Shown here piece by piece: positions 1-7,867 of a DNA stretch of 64,000 bases (position 1 is the stretch's first letter; each line of letters opens with the position of its first letter). Source of the stretch: Nocardia albiluteola (lineage in GTDB: Bacteria > Actinomycetota > Actinomycetes > Mycobacteriales > Mycobacteriaceae). A program made the translations under genes and the position numbers. The notes below the pieces were generated by a model. The model was not told the origin of the DNA. It ran no database searches and saw nothing but the letters and a program-made list of their open reading frames with translations. The DNA lies in the NCBI RefSeq assembly GCF_018860155.1, contig NZ_JAHKNI010000004.1, positions 558,001 to 622,000 of the forward strand, written 5' to 3'.

Positions 1-2
1 CG

Positions 3-638
3 GCCCGGGGCGTGGTGCGCCTGACGTTCCTGCACTCGTTCGGGGCGCGCCTGGTCCCGGAGCTGATCGCCGGATTCCGGCGTGGATCCGGTGCGATCAC
101 GTTCAACCTCAGTCAGGATGCCGCGGAAGTGGTCACCGGCCGGGTGCGCGACGGCGCGGCCGACCTGGGCATCGTCTCGCCCAAGCCGGCCGTGCCCGGC
201 CTGGGCTGGCGGGAGCTGCTGGGTCAGCGCCTGGCATTGGCGGTACCCGCCGACCACAGGCTCGCGGGCCGTCGCCAGGTGCGCCTGGCCGAGGCCGCCG
301 ATTCGGACTTCATCGCCATGCAGACCGGATACGGCATGCGTACGATTCTCGAAGACCTGTGTGCCGCAGCCGATTTTCGCCCGAGAATCGTCATGGAATC
401 CAGCGATCTCGTGACGGTGGGCGGCCTCGTCGGGGCCGGGTTGGGCGTGGCGCTGCTACCGATCGAGGACGCAGTTTCGCGCGGGCTCGGGCCCCAGCCC
501 GGTCCGGTGCTGGTGCCGCTGACGGATCCCGGCGCCACCCGCGCGGTCGGGCTGATCTGGTCGGCGAACGTCGTACCGTCCGACGCGGTGCGGGTGTTCC
601 GCGACTTCACCGTCGAGTGGGCGGCGCGCGCCACCTAG
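3..638 (+). CDS. LysR-family regulator, C-terminal effector-binding part (left-truncated)
   Basis: The reading frame is open to the left edge, so this is the end of a longer gene; the HTH half lies outside the window. About 210 residues are visible and fit a LysR substrate-binding domain: an opening strand (VRLTFLHSFGARLVP), the DLGIVSP segment of the first lobe, a hinge-like stretch (LALAVPADHRLAGR), and the GLGVALLP motif near the end that lines the effector cleft. A likely one-component transcriptional regulator; effector and targets cannot be read. The next gene-like sequence downstream is a transposase remnant, so the original neighbour on this side may have been lost. Confidence 0.8.
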   Translation, partial: ARGVVRLTFLHSFGARLVPELIAGFRRGSGAITFNLSQDAAEVVTGRVRDGAADLGIVSPKPAVPGLGWRELLGQRLALAVPADHRLAGRRQVRLAEAADSDFIAMQTGYGMRTILEDLCAAADFRPRIVMESSDLVTVGGLVGAGLGVALLPIEDAVSRGLGPQPGPVLVPLTDPGATRAVGLIWSANVVPSDAVRVFRDFTVEWAARAT

Positions 639-667
639 GGCAAGGACGGTGCCCTGATTGGCCCGGA

Positions 668-890
668 CAAGGAGCACGCCGAGACCAGCTGCTGCGGTCC
701 GCGCTGGTGTACATCAACATGCTGCCGCAGCAGGTCCTCGCCGAGCGCGCGTGGGCGAACCGGCTCACGGATGAAGACCGATGGGGGCTGACCGCCTTGT
801 TCTGGTCGAACATCAACCCGTACGGCACCTTCCGTCTACGTGGACAAGCGTCTTGACCTGGGACTCCGAATGGCCGTGCGAGGCGCACGC
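668..890 (+). pseudogene. Tn3-family transposase C-terminal remnant
   Basis: One frame reads DQLLRSALVYINM, then LTDEDRWGLTALFWSNINPYG, which matches the C-terminal end of Tn3-type TnpA proteins of actinobacteria (LVYVNT … LTDEDRR.L.PLFW.HVNPYGRF). The frame runs to TFRL and stops soon after. The expected continuation (YVDKRLDLGLRM) lies one frame over from about 842, so at least one indel has broken it. No start codon, catalytic core or terminal repeats are present. Family identity is fairly clear; the exact left boundary is not. This and the adjoining non-coding DNA fill the gap between the LysR fragment and the epimerase gene. Confidence 0.68.
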
Positions 891-987
891 CCAGCGGCGG
901 ACGACGCGGACTCGTTGATGTCCACCCTCGCTTGATCGCGGGTGATCCCAGGTGTCACAACACCCGCCGCGGCCTACCTACGGTTCG

Positions 988-1917
988 TCAGACCTTGGGC
1001 TGGCCGTGCTCCGCGGCTATCTCGTCGAGGACCACGTCGATCGGAGTTGGGGCGATGTTCAAGAGTGACGCTGTGAGCGACGTATCGAGGATGTTGGGAC
1101 GGTCGTACAGGTACAGCATTTCCGGGAACTCCGCCATGATCGAATCGGTCCGTCCGATCTCTTTCAGCTCGGCCCTGGTCATGTGTGTCAGCTCCGGGCC
1201 GGGTACGGCGGCTACCAGGGCCAGGTGTGCGGCCAACGCGCGGACCGAGGCTCGAGAGGTGGATGGCACGTGCCAGGCCCGGCCCCAGGACTTCTCGTTC
1301 CGGGCGGCGGCGATCAAGGTCCGGGCCGCATCACCGGTGTAGGTCCAGCTGTGCGGGGCGTCGAGATCTCCCGGGTAGGAGACGGGCGAGCCGACCAGCA
1401 CGGGGGTCCCCACCATGATCGTGAACGGCGAGTAGGCGCCCACACCGAGGTAGTCGCTGGCCCGGACCTCGGTCACCCGAACCCGGCCCGCCTCGTAGGC
1501 TGCGAGTGCGTCGTGCCACATCTGAGCACGGACGCGGCCCTTGACGCTGGTGGGCGCCATCGGAAGATCCTCGGTGACGGGTCCATCCACGGGTCCGTAG
1601 CCGTAGGTGTTCCCGAGCATGACGTAGTCCGCTCCACTGCGTTCCGCTGCGGCCAGTAACGAGGCGGCCAGCGGCGGGAATTCGGCCGGCCATCGGTCGT
1701 AGGCAGGCATGGCGCAGTTGAACAGCGCTGCTGCCCCGCGGGTCGCCTCGATCAGCCGCGCGGTATCGGTGGCGTCGACGGCCACCCGCTCGATCCGATC
1801 GTGCGCCGGCCCGCTGCCCCGGCGGGTGACGAGCCGGACCTGCTCACCGGCGTCCGCCAACAGCCGTGCGGCGGACGATCCCGTGGCTCCGGCTCCAACG
1901 ATGACGTACAAGGACAT
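988..1917 (-). CDS. NAD(P)-dependent epimerase/reductase (extended SDR)
   Basis: A 309-residue protein with an N-terminal Rossmann nucleotide-binding loop (VIVGAGATGSSAARLL, GxGxxG at about residues 8–13) and a NTYGYGPVDGPVTED segment placed as in epimerase/dehydratase-like extended SDRs. A later SWTYTGDAARTLIAA segment is also typical of the family. It probably reduces or epimerises a small carbonyl or sugar-like substrate in the cytosol; the substrate cannot be read. It is divergent from the GlxA-type regulator at 2031, with 113 bp between start codons. That arrangement commonly means the regulator controls the enzyme. Confidence 0.8.
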   Translation of the reverse strand: MSLYVIVGAGATGSSAARLLADAGEQVRLVTRRGSGPAHDRIERVAVDATDTARLIEATRGAAALFNCAMPAYDRWPAEFPPLAASLLAAAERSGADYVMLGNTYGYGPVDGPVTEDLPMAPTSVKGRVRAQMWHDALAAYEAGRVRVTEVRASDYLGVGAYSPFTIMVGTPVLVGSPVSYPGDLDAPHSWTYTGDAARTLIAAARNEKSWGRAWHVPSTSRASVRALAAHLALVAAVPGPELTHMTRAELKEIGRTDSIMAEFPEMLYLYDRPNILDTSLTASLLNIAPTPIDVVLDEIAAEHGQPKV

Positions 1918-1939
1918 GGGTGCACTCCCTGGTCGAAGA

Positions 1940-2029
1940 GCTGGGGCCGGCCGCCCCAGCGGTTCTACCCTCCGCCACGGGTGATCAGTAAGGTAGTAGC
2001 CCGAATGACAAACATCCGGAGGTTCGGGC
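1940..2029. promoter_or_regulatory. Divergent intergenic region with two inverted repeats
   Basis: Between the epimerase and GlxA-type genes there are two inverted repeats. GCTGGGG at 1940–1946 pairs with CCCCAGC at 1954–1960. GCCCGAA at 1999–2005 pairs with TTCGGGC at 2023–2029. The second repeat brackets the GGAGG ribosome-binding site (2018–2022) of the regulator gene, so a protein bound there, or an RNA hairpin, could affect both directions. The repeats are directly visible; the regulatory role is inferred. Confidence 0.45.
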
Positions 2030-2030
2030 C

Positions 2031-3017
2031 ATGCATCGGGTTGCCGTCGTCGCCGTTCCCCCGGCGACCACCTTCGACCTGTCCATCCCGGAGCTCGTCC
2101 TCGGCGAAACGATCGTCGACGGCCGCCCCGGCTACCGGGTGCGCGTGTGCACCGCCCGTCCCGGGCCCATCACCACCGGCAGCAGCTTGGAGGTCGCCGT
2201 CCCGCACGGGCTGGAGGCCGTCGACGACGCGGACACCGTCATCGTGACCGGAACCGCTGCCCGCGATGACATCGACCCCAGTGTCCTGGCGGCACTGCGC
2301 CGCGCGTCAGCCGCGGGTAAACGCGTCGCCTCGATCTGCACCGGCGCGTTCGTCCTCGCCCAGGCCGGACTGCTCGACGGACGTAGCGCCACCACCTACT
2401 GGGCCAAGTCCGAGGAGTTCTCCGCCCGCTATCCCGCAGTCCTGCTGCGGCCCGACGTGCTGTACGTCGAGGACGGCAACGTCCTGACCTCGGCCGGGCT
2501 GTCCGCCGGCATCGACCTGTGCCTGCACCTGGTCCGCTCCGACTACGGCGCCGCGACGGCCAACGCGGTCGCCAGGCTGGTGGTCGCGGCACCGGTGCGG
2601 CCCGGTGGGCAGGCACAGTTCATCGCGACACCGCTGCCGCCCGAGACGGGCACCTCGCTGGCCGCGACCCGGGCATGGGCGCTCGATCACCTGCATGAAG
2701 CGCTCACCCGTGCCGACCTCGCCGCACACGCGACGACCAGCGTCCGCACCTTGACCCGCAGGTTCCACGACGAAACAGGCCTGAGCCCGCTGCAGTGGCT
2801 CCTCCACCAGCGCGTGATCCGGGCACAGGAACTCCTGGAGACAACGGACCTGCCGATGGACCAGGTGGCCCGGCTCAGTGGCCTCACCACCACCGACTCC
2901 CTGCGCCAGCACATGTCGAGAAGGACTGGACTCACTCCCAGCGCGTACCGCGCCGCGTTCACCCAGCACCCAGCATCAATAGATCGAGGCACCACTACGG
3001 CGGGACTGTTGATCTAA
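2031..3017 (+). CDS. GlxA-type transcriptional regulator (DJ-1/PfpI + AraC HTH)
   Basis: A 328-residue two-domain protein. Residues about 1–170 form a DJ-1/PfpI-like domain, with the cysteine elbow motif VASICTGAFVLAQAGLLDG as in GlxA/CdhR-type regulators. Residues about 215–315 form an AraC HTH: the segments TSVRTLTRRFHDETGLSPLQ and MDQVARLSGLTTTDSLRQHM are the two helix-turn-helices. The ATG is preceded by GGAGG eight bases upstream. It probably controls itself and the divergent epimerase gene. The last 20 or so residues run into the edge of an IS remnant, so the native C-terminus may have been altered. Confidence 0.88.
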   Translation: MHRVAVVAVPPATTFDLSIPELVLGETIVDGRPGYRVRVCTARPGPITTGSSLEVAVPHGLEAVDDADTVIVTGTAARDDIDPSVLAALRRASAAGKRVASICTGAFVLAQAGLLDGRSATTYWAKSEEFSARYPAVLLRPDVLYVEDGNVLTSAGLSAGIDLCLHLVRSDYGAATANAVARLVVAAPVRPGGQAQFIATPLPPETGTSLAATRAWALDHLHEALTRADLAAHATTSVRTLTRRFHDETGLSPLQWLLHQRVIRAQELLETTDLPMDQVARLSGLTTTDSLRQHMSRRTGLTPSAYRAAFTQHPASIDRGTTTAGLLI

Positions 3018-3029
3018 CGGTGGTTCCGG

Positions 3030-3242
3030 CTGCCAGCGGCGGAACAGCCCGTACGCCGCCTGCCGGGACCCGTACTCGGCCGGCACGTCCCGCCACGGCG
3101 ACCCGACCCGGCACCGCCACCGGATCCCGTCGATGAGCTGCCTTTTCGTCCACTTCGGCGGGCGTCCCGCCTTCTTACCGCAGGGCAGCAACAGCTTCAG
3201 CCGTGCCCATTGGGCATCGGTCAGGTCCACGCGCCCCGCCAC
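3030..3242 (-). pseudogene. IS5-family transposase, N-terminal fragment
   Basis: Read from a GTG at 3242, the minus strand gives VAGRVDLTDAQWARLK, then KKAGRPPKWTKRQLIDGIRW and SPWRDVPAEYGSRQAAYGLF. This is the N-terminal DUF4096-type domain of IS5-family transposases common in actinobacteria. Similarity ends at LFRRWQ (about 3030), where the frame runs into the tail of the GlxA-type gene. The DDE catalytic part is absent, so this fragment cannot transpose. It probably marks an old insertion followed by deletion. Confidence 0.8.
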
Positions 3243-3258
3243 CGCTTCGCTGGTCAAC

Positions 3259-3317
3259 GAGGTCTCCGGTAGGTACTCCGGTTTTGCTCGGTCGCTGAAC
3301 CACCTACCGGAGACCTC
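3259..3317. repeat. Perfect 16-bp inverted repeat upstream of the IS fragment
   Basis: GAGGTCTCCGGTAGGT at 3259–3274 is the exact reverse complement of ACCTACCGGAGACCTC at 3302–3317, with a 27-bp spacer. It lies just upstream of the transposase fragment's start. It could be part of the element's end, or a hairpin that shields the transposase from outside transcription. Confidence 0.75.
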
Positions 3318-3357
3318 ACCTATATGCCAACGCAGCCAACATTTTTCACCAAACAAG

Positions 3358-3387
3358 CTGATGGGTGGCAGCGGTGCCACCCATCAG
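3358..3387. repeat. Perfect 13-bp stem hairpin with GCGG loop
   Basis: CTGATGGGTGGCA (3358–3370) and TGCCACCCATCAG (3375–3387) are exact reverse complements around a four-base loop. No clear T-run follows on the plus strand; on the minus strand CTTGTTTGG follows. It may be a terminator acting leftwards or a leftover of the IS element; the strand of action is undecided. No gene is evident from here to about 3500. Confidence 0.6.
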
Positions 3388-3526
3388 GTCACTTCGAGAC
3401 AGAACCTATCCGCGATCGACGGCGCCGGGGTATCGCGCTCGAATTGGGTTGAACCACCGGGGAGTCCGGCAGGTCGTCTAGGGTGGCGATGACGACCACG
3501 TGATGAGGGCGTGGCGCGGATGGGGA

Positions 3527-4237
3527 ATGATTGTGACAGGAATCGACGTCGTCCTGCTGTCCTATGACGAACCGCTGGCGGGGCAGCTGCACGGCCGGCT
3601 GGAGCGAGTATTCAAGCGGCCGGTGAAGCGACTGCACGGGGTGGCTCCGATGCGGCGCGCGCTGAAAATGACCGCCGAACTCGTTGATACCGAACAATAT
3701 TGGCTCGCCGACGGCGATTTCGACATCGATCCGCAATTCGATCCCGACGCGCTGGAGCCGCTGGCGGACGGCGTGGCCATGGCGGTGCTGCAGGCGGTCA
3801 ACGTGATCAACGGTCTCGTCGCCGGGTACGGCGGCCTCAAGCTGATGCGTACCGAGGCGATCCGGGGCATGCGCGACGGCACCGTCGACGTGCTCGCCGC
3901 GCTCGACCGGGTCGAATTCCGGCCGATCGTGGCGGGGGTCAGCCGCTTCAACCAGAGCCCGTTCCACACCTGGCGATCGGGCTTTCGCGAGGTCGCGATG
4001 CTGGCGCGGGGCAGCGAATACGGAATCGACGAAGCCTACACCCGGTTTCTCATCGATCGCTGGTGCGCCAGCGCGGGCGCCGTGCACGCCAACTTCGGCG
4101 CCGCGGGCGCCCGGGCCGGGGTGGCCTTCGCGCAGGAGACTGCTCCGGACGCCGAGCTGTGGCAGTGCATCAGCGATCCGGCCTGGCTGCGTGAGCAGTT
4201 CGCGAGCCACTACCCCGATCTGATCTCGGCGAAGTAG
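3527..4237 (+). CDS. Glycosyltransferase-like protein of a phage-associated family
   Basis: About 236 residues. The opening IDVVLLSYDEP, an acidic YWLADGDFDID motif in the place of a GT-A DxD, then NVINGLVAGYGGLKL and SRFNQSPFHTWRSGFREV recall a family of glycosyltransferase-like proteins often found in tailed phages and cyanophages. Donor and acceptor are unknown. A GTG six bases downstream (3533) has better spacing from the GGGGA at 3522–3526 and may be the true start. The gene stands alone between the IS remnant and phoH, so it may be a horizontal arrival. Confidence 0.55.
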   Translation: MIVTGIDVVLLSYDEPLAGQLHGRLERVFKRPVKRLHGVAPMRRALKMTAELVDTEQYWLADGDFDIDPQFDPDALEPLADGVAMAVLQAVNVINGLVAGYGGLKLMRTEAIRGMRDGTVDVLAALDRVEFRPIVAGVSRFNQSPFHTWRSGFREVAMLARGSEYGIDEAYTRFLIDRWCASAGAVHANFGAAGARAGVAFAQETAPDAELWQCISDPAWLREQFASHYPDLISAK

Positions 4238-4378
4238 TTCGTGTTACCGCACACAGGCCTGTGACCTGCCGGTCGCGGTCTATTCACTGGGCGGTGTCGG
4301 TGCTCGGCTGTAAACTTGCATCACACCCGGCATACCAGCCAGCGCAGCTCTAGACCGGAAAGCAGGCCATAGGCACTT

Positions 4379-5491
4379 TTGAGATCACCAGGCGAAAACG
4401 GCGACCCGACAACCCCCACAGCTGGCATCGGAGCCGGCGGCACCGGTAACGGTACGGGGCCCGCCGCGCGGACCGCGCGCTCCAGCATCGAACTCGCTCC
4501 AGAATCCGTTTTCGGCTTCCTCGGTTCGGCCGACGAGAACCTGCGTGAACTCGAAGGCCTCCTCGATGCCGACATCCATGTCCGCGGCAACGCGGTCACG
4601 CTCACCGGTCGCGCCGCCGATGTGGCCCTGGCCGAGCGCGTGGTCGAGCAGTTGGTCGCGCTGACCGGCCGCAATCGGGTTGTCACGCCCGAGGCCGTGC
4701 GGCACACCTACGCCATGCTCACCGAGGGGTCCTCCGATTCCCCGGCCGAGGTGCTGAGCCTGGATATCCTGTCCCGGCGTGGCAAGACCATCCGGCCCAA
4801 GACGCTGAACCAGAAGCGCTACGTCGATGCGATCGACGAGCACACTGTCGTGTTCGGCATCGGCCCCGCCGGTACCGGCAAGACGTATCTGGCGGTGGCC
4901 AAGGCCGTGCAGGCACTGCAGAACAAGCAGGTCACCCGTATCATCCTGACTCGTCCGGCGGTCGAGGCGGGGGAGCGGCTGGGCTTTCTGCCGGGCACGC
5001 TGAACGAGAAGATCGACCCCTATCTGCGCCCGCTGTACGACTCGCTGCACGACATGATGGATCCGGAGTCGATCCCCAAGCTCATGCAGTCCGGCGTCAT
5101 CGAGGTCGCCCCGCTGGCCTACATGCGCGGCCGCTCGCTGAACGATTCGTTCATCATCCTGGACGAGGCGCAGAACACCACGCCCGAGCAGATGAAGATG
5201 TTCCTGACCCGCCTGGGCTTCGGTTCCAAGATCGTGGTCACCGGCGACGTCACCCAGGTCGACCTGCCCGGCGGCACCCGCTCCGGGCTCCGCGTGGTCA
5301 GCGACATCCTGAGCGATGTCGAGGACATCCACTTCGCGCAGCTCACCTCGAGCGACGTGGTGCGGCACCGGCTGGTCGCCGAGATCGTCGACGCGTACGA
5401 CCGGTACGAGGCCGACCGTCCGGCGGTCGCGCCCACGCACTATCCGGGCAATCGGGCTCAGCGGCGCGCCGCCGAGCGCTCGCGGCGCTGA
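4379..5491 (+). CDS. phoH: PhoH-family ATPase
   Basis: A 370-residue PhoH protein. It has an N-terminal KH-like segment (about residues 45–110), Walker A GPAGTGKT, and Walker B FIILDEAQN followed by TTPEQMKMFLTRLG and VVTGDVTQVDLP, all canonical. In bacteria phoH is usually next to ybeY, and the pair is linked to RNA and ribosome metabolism; here an S1 protease gene separates them. The start is TTG at 4379; the first 40 or so residues are low-complexity, so a slightly later start is possible. The C-terminal NRAQRRAAERSRR is the usual basic tail. Confidence 0.95.
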   Translation: MRSPGENGDPTTPTAGIGAGGTGNGTGPAARTARSSIELAPESVFGFLGSADENLRELEGLLDADIHVRGNAVTLTGRAADVALAERVVEQLVALTGRNRVVTPEAVRHTYAMLTEGSSDSPAEVLSLDILSRRGKTIRPKTLNQKRYVDAIDEHTVVFGIGPAGTGKTYLAVAKAVQALQNKQVTRIILTRPAVEAGERLGFLPGTLNEKIDPYLRPLYDSLHDMMDPESIPKLMQSGVIEVAPLAYMRGRSLNDSFIILDEAQNTTPEQMKMFLTRLGFGSKIVVTGDVTQVDLPGGTRSGLRVVSDILSDVEDIHFAQLTSSDVVRHRLVAEIVDAYDRYEADRPAVAPTHYPGNRAQRRAAERSRR

Positions 5492-5522
5492 GGTAGGGCG
5501 CTCCGGGTGGCACGGTAGTGCT

Positions 5523-5554
5523 CTGTGCCCCAGGCGTTTTCGCTTGGGGCACAG
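5523..5554. terminator. Bidirectional hairpin terminator after phoH
   Basis: A 14-bp stem (5523–5536 with 5541–5554, one G·T wobble) closes a TTTT loop, 31 bases after the phoH stop. phoH and the downstream S1 protease gene converge here, so one hairpin could serve both. No long T-tract follows, as is common in high-GC actinobacteria. Confidence 0.75.
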
Positions 5555-5577
5555 GGATTAGCGGTGCTGCGAGGACT

Positions 5578-5815
5578 GATTCCCGCACCCGCGGTGCCGA
5601 CGACGTTCGATCCAACTCCCGCATGAGCGCTGCGGGCGACGATGGGGCAGGCCGGTTTCCGCATCTGTGGTGCGAGACGGTCAGGCGGGCGATTACAGGC
5701 AGTCAGGTCTCCGCATCTGCGTTCGCGCGACGATGGGGCAGCCCGATTCTCGCATTCGTGGTGCGGGCGTTGATGGTTCAGCCTGATCCGCATCCGCGGT
5801 GCGGGCGGTGGCAGA
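5578..5815. repeat. Six degenerate ~39-bp tandem repeats
   Basis: Units begin near 5580, 5617, 5657, 5710, 5748 and 5786. They share a core like TCCGCATCTGTGGTGCGGGC, then a GACGATGGGGCAG-type spacer; spacing is about 38–40 bp, with one of 53. Each core contains a short inverted repeat (CCGCA…TGCGG). No gene is convincing here. This fills the non-coding gap between the phoH terminator and the end of the protease gene. Confidence 0.65.
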
Positions 5816-7039
5816 TCAGCTGGTGCGTAAGTGCACACCCGGGTTCTCGGCGAGCACATCGGCGACCGATTGCGCGATCATCGTCACCTGCGGGACGAAC
5901 CGCAGCAGTCCGTCGATCGGCGGGCTCACCTGCTCGAGTGCTCCCGGCCCGATCTGCTGCAGTATCCGGCTCAGGCTGGGGAGGCCGGGTTGTGCCGGCG
6001 GGAGCACGCCGGGCCGGTCGGTGGGGAATTCCGATGGGTCGCTGTAGATTCCGCCTTCGCTGACGATCCCCATCGCGAGCGATCCGGACACCAGCGCGCC
6101 GCCGCTGTCGCCCGGCAGAGTGAGCGCGGTGTGCTTGAACCGGATCGGCGGGCGCTGCGGATCGGGCTGATCCACGGCGGTGATAATGCCGCAGGTGAAT
6201 CCCGTGGTGGAGCCCGATTTACAGACCGGCGCCCCCTCGACGGGAATCCCCACGCCGGTAATCCCGATCGCCGGCCCGCCGACCCGGCCGCGAACGAGGT
6301 TGTTGTGGAACGCATGTCGTACCGGCTCGGCGATCCGCACGATCGAGTAGTCGCGAATCCCGTCGACCACCGACTTCTCGAAGTTTCCGGTAACTACGCC
6401 GGGCTTGTCGCCCGGGAGCAGTTGGTAGGTACGCTGATCGGGGCCGATGGACTCCTCGGCGAGGGCGGCGACGTTGCAGTGCCCGGCGGTGAGCGCGGCC
6501 GGATGACCGTCCTGGTCCACCGCGTTGAATGCCCAGGAACATTCGGCGCCCTGATGCTTCGACGGCTGCGTGATGCTCATGTACCGGTTACCACCGGCGA
6601 CCGTGTCGAGCGGGGTGACGGGTGCGGCCGCGGCCGGCAGCTCGGGTACCGGATACCTCCGGTCCGTGCCGGGGTGGGCCGCCGCGGCGTCCCAACCGGG
6701 GGCGGCCGCGTCGGTGAGGACAAATCCGGCATGCTGGGCGGCCGCGCGAACGGCGTTGTCGGTCGTCGCGACGACGGGTCGGCCCGCGCCGTCGAGCCGG
6801 ATGCCACGCACCGATCCCGGATCGAGCTGCCGCCGGGTCGCGGCGAAACTCGCCAGCCGCTGTGCCAGCTCGGCCCGCCGCTGGTATTCCTGCGGTGACA
6901 GGCCCAGATCGCGTTCGATCGCCGAGGTCAGTGCGGCGGGAAGCCCCGGATTTTGCGGCGGGTCCGCCGCGGCGGTGACAGGGGCGGCCATCAGCAGCGC
7001 CGCCAGGGTCGAGACCGTCGTGCAGCACACCCCGCGCAT
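5816..7039 (-). CDS. Secreted S1-family serine protease (streptogrisin/alpha-lytic type)
   Basis: About 407 residues from the ATG at 7039. A signal peptide (MRGVCCTTVSTLAALLMAAP) precedes a pro-region (ALTSAIERDLGLSPQEYQRR) like alpha-lytic protease propeptides. The catalytic triad is visible: His in ALTAGHCN, Asp in VDGIRDYSIVRI, Ser in LPGDSGGALV. Paired cysteines (CSWAF/GHC and VCKSG/FTCG) fit the usual disulfides. The protein is probably exported and self-processed. The open frame continues upstream to 7546 on the minus strand, but that part overlaps ybeY antisense and follows no signal peptide, so I reject it. The gene is inserted, in reverse, between phoH and ybeY. Confidence 0.88.
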   Translation of the reverse strand: MRGVCCTTVSTLAALLMAAPVTAAADPPQNPGLPAALTSAIERDLGLSPQEYQRRAELAQRLASFAATRRQLDPGSVRGIRLDGAGRPVVATTDNAVRAAAQHAGFVLTDAAAPGWDAAAAHPGTDRRYPVPELPAAAAPVTPLDTVAGGNRYMSITQPSKHQGAECSWAFNAVDQDGHPAALTAGHCNVAALAEESIGPDQRTYQLLPGDKPGVVTGNFEKSVVDGIRDYSIVRIAEPVRHAFHNNLVRGRVGGPAIGITGVGIPVEGAPVCKSGSTTGFTCGIITAVDQPDPQRPPIRFKHTALTLPGDSGGALVSGSLAMGIVSEGGIYSDPSEFPTDRPGVLPPAQPGLPSLSRILQQIGPGALEQVSPPIDGLLRFVPQVTMIAQSVADVLAENPGVHLRTS

Positions 7040-7238
7040 GGTCGTCACCGCCGCGAATTTAGCAGCAATTCCCGGTTCGGTCGCCGATGACGACGGCGAT
7101 TCACTGTGAAAAGCCCAGCGGCAGATCGGGACACGCTCCGTGTCTCGCGCGCGTACCGGCTGAACTGCGCGGGTGCCCCGCAGCACGACGGCGGCGCAGT
7201 GCGCGGAGCGGCGACGGTGGTGGCCTAAGCTGAGCGGC

Positions 7239-7793
7239 GTGAGTATCGAGATCGCCAACGAATCGGGTATGGACGTCCCGGAGGAAGATCTGGTCAGCGT
7301 CGCACGCTTCGCGATCGGACGCATGAACGTGCACCCCGCGGCTGAGCTGTCGATGGTGCTGGTCGATCTCGACACCATGGCCGACCTGCACATGCGCTGG
7401 ATGGATCTGCCGGGCCCGACCGACGTCATGTCGTTCCCGATGGACGAGCTCGAGCCCGGCGGTCGCCCGGACGGCAGCGAGCCCGGACCGTCCATGCTCG
7501 GCGACATCGTGCTGTGCCCCGAGTTCGCCATAGCCCAGGCCACCAAGGCCGGGCATTCGCTCGACCAGGAGCTGGCGCTGCTGACCGTGCACGGCGTGCT
7601 GCACCTGCTCGGCTACGACCATGCCGAGCCGGAGGAGGAGAAGGAGATGTTCGGCCTGCAGAACACCCTGCTCGCCGAATGGTACGAGAGCCTGCGCGAG
7701 GCCCAGCGCCGCGCGGCGCAGACCGAACGCGACCGCACGCTGCTCGGCAAGGCCGGGTTCACCGACTCCGGTGATCCCCTGGGCCCCGCGTGA
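7239..7793 (+). CDS. ybeY: YbeY endoribonuclease / rRNA maturation factor
   Basis: 184 residues from the GTG at 7239 ([10 protein letters not shown]). It carries the hallmark metal-binding motif [11 protein letters not shown] and the [10 protein letters not shown] strand. YbeY acts in 16S rRNA 3'-end maturation and ribosome quality control. It starts the ybeY–corC-like–CDA-like–era cluster. An in-frame extension to 7173 is open but starts with unlikely sequence. Confidence 0.95.
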   Translation: MSIEIANESGMDVPEEDLVSVARFAIGRMNVHPAAELSMVLVDLDTMADLHMRWMDLPGPTDVMSFPMDELEPGGRPDGSEPGPSMLGDIVLCPEFAIAQATKAGHSLDQELALLTVHGVLHLLGYDHAEPEEEKEMFGLQNTLLAEWYESLREAQRRAAQTERDRTLLGKAGFTDSGDPLGPA

Positions 7794-7867
7794 GCGAGCG
7801 CAGCGAGTGAACCGATGACACAGGCCCCCGGGGGAACGGCGGAGCCGAGCGTCAGTGAGGCGGAGAC
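7794..7867. other. Spacer with GAGCGAGCGCAGCGAG-type element
   Basis: The gap between ybeY and the corC-like gene contains GTGAGCGAGCGCAGCGAG running out of the ybeY stop, a perfect CCCCCGGGGG palindrome (7825–7834) and a GAGCCGAGCGTCAGTGAGG-like echo. Elements of the first type recur beside genes in mycolata genomes. It shows no coding potential. Confidence 0.4.

Noticed and set aside
359..856. A continuous plus-strand frame ending in the Tn3-type sequence
   Set aside because: Its first 100 codons overlap the LysR gene in another phase and have no transposase similarity; only the last part is real and it is broken.
5578..5815. The 39-bp repeats as a CRISPR array
   Set aside because: The units are degenerate and contiguous, with uneven spacing and no separate spacers.
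7040..7546. N-terminal extension of the S1 protease
   Set aside because: It runs antisense through ybeY, and the signal peptide begins at the ATG at 7039.
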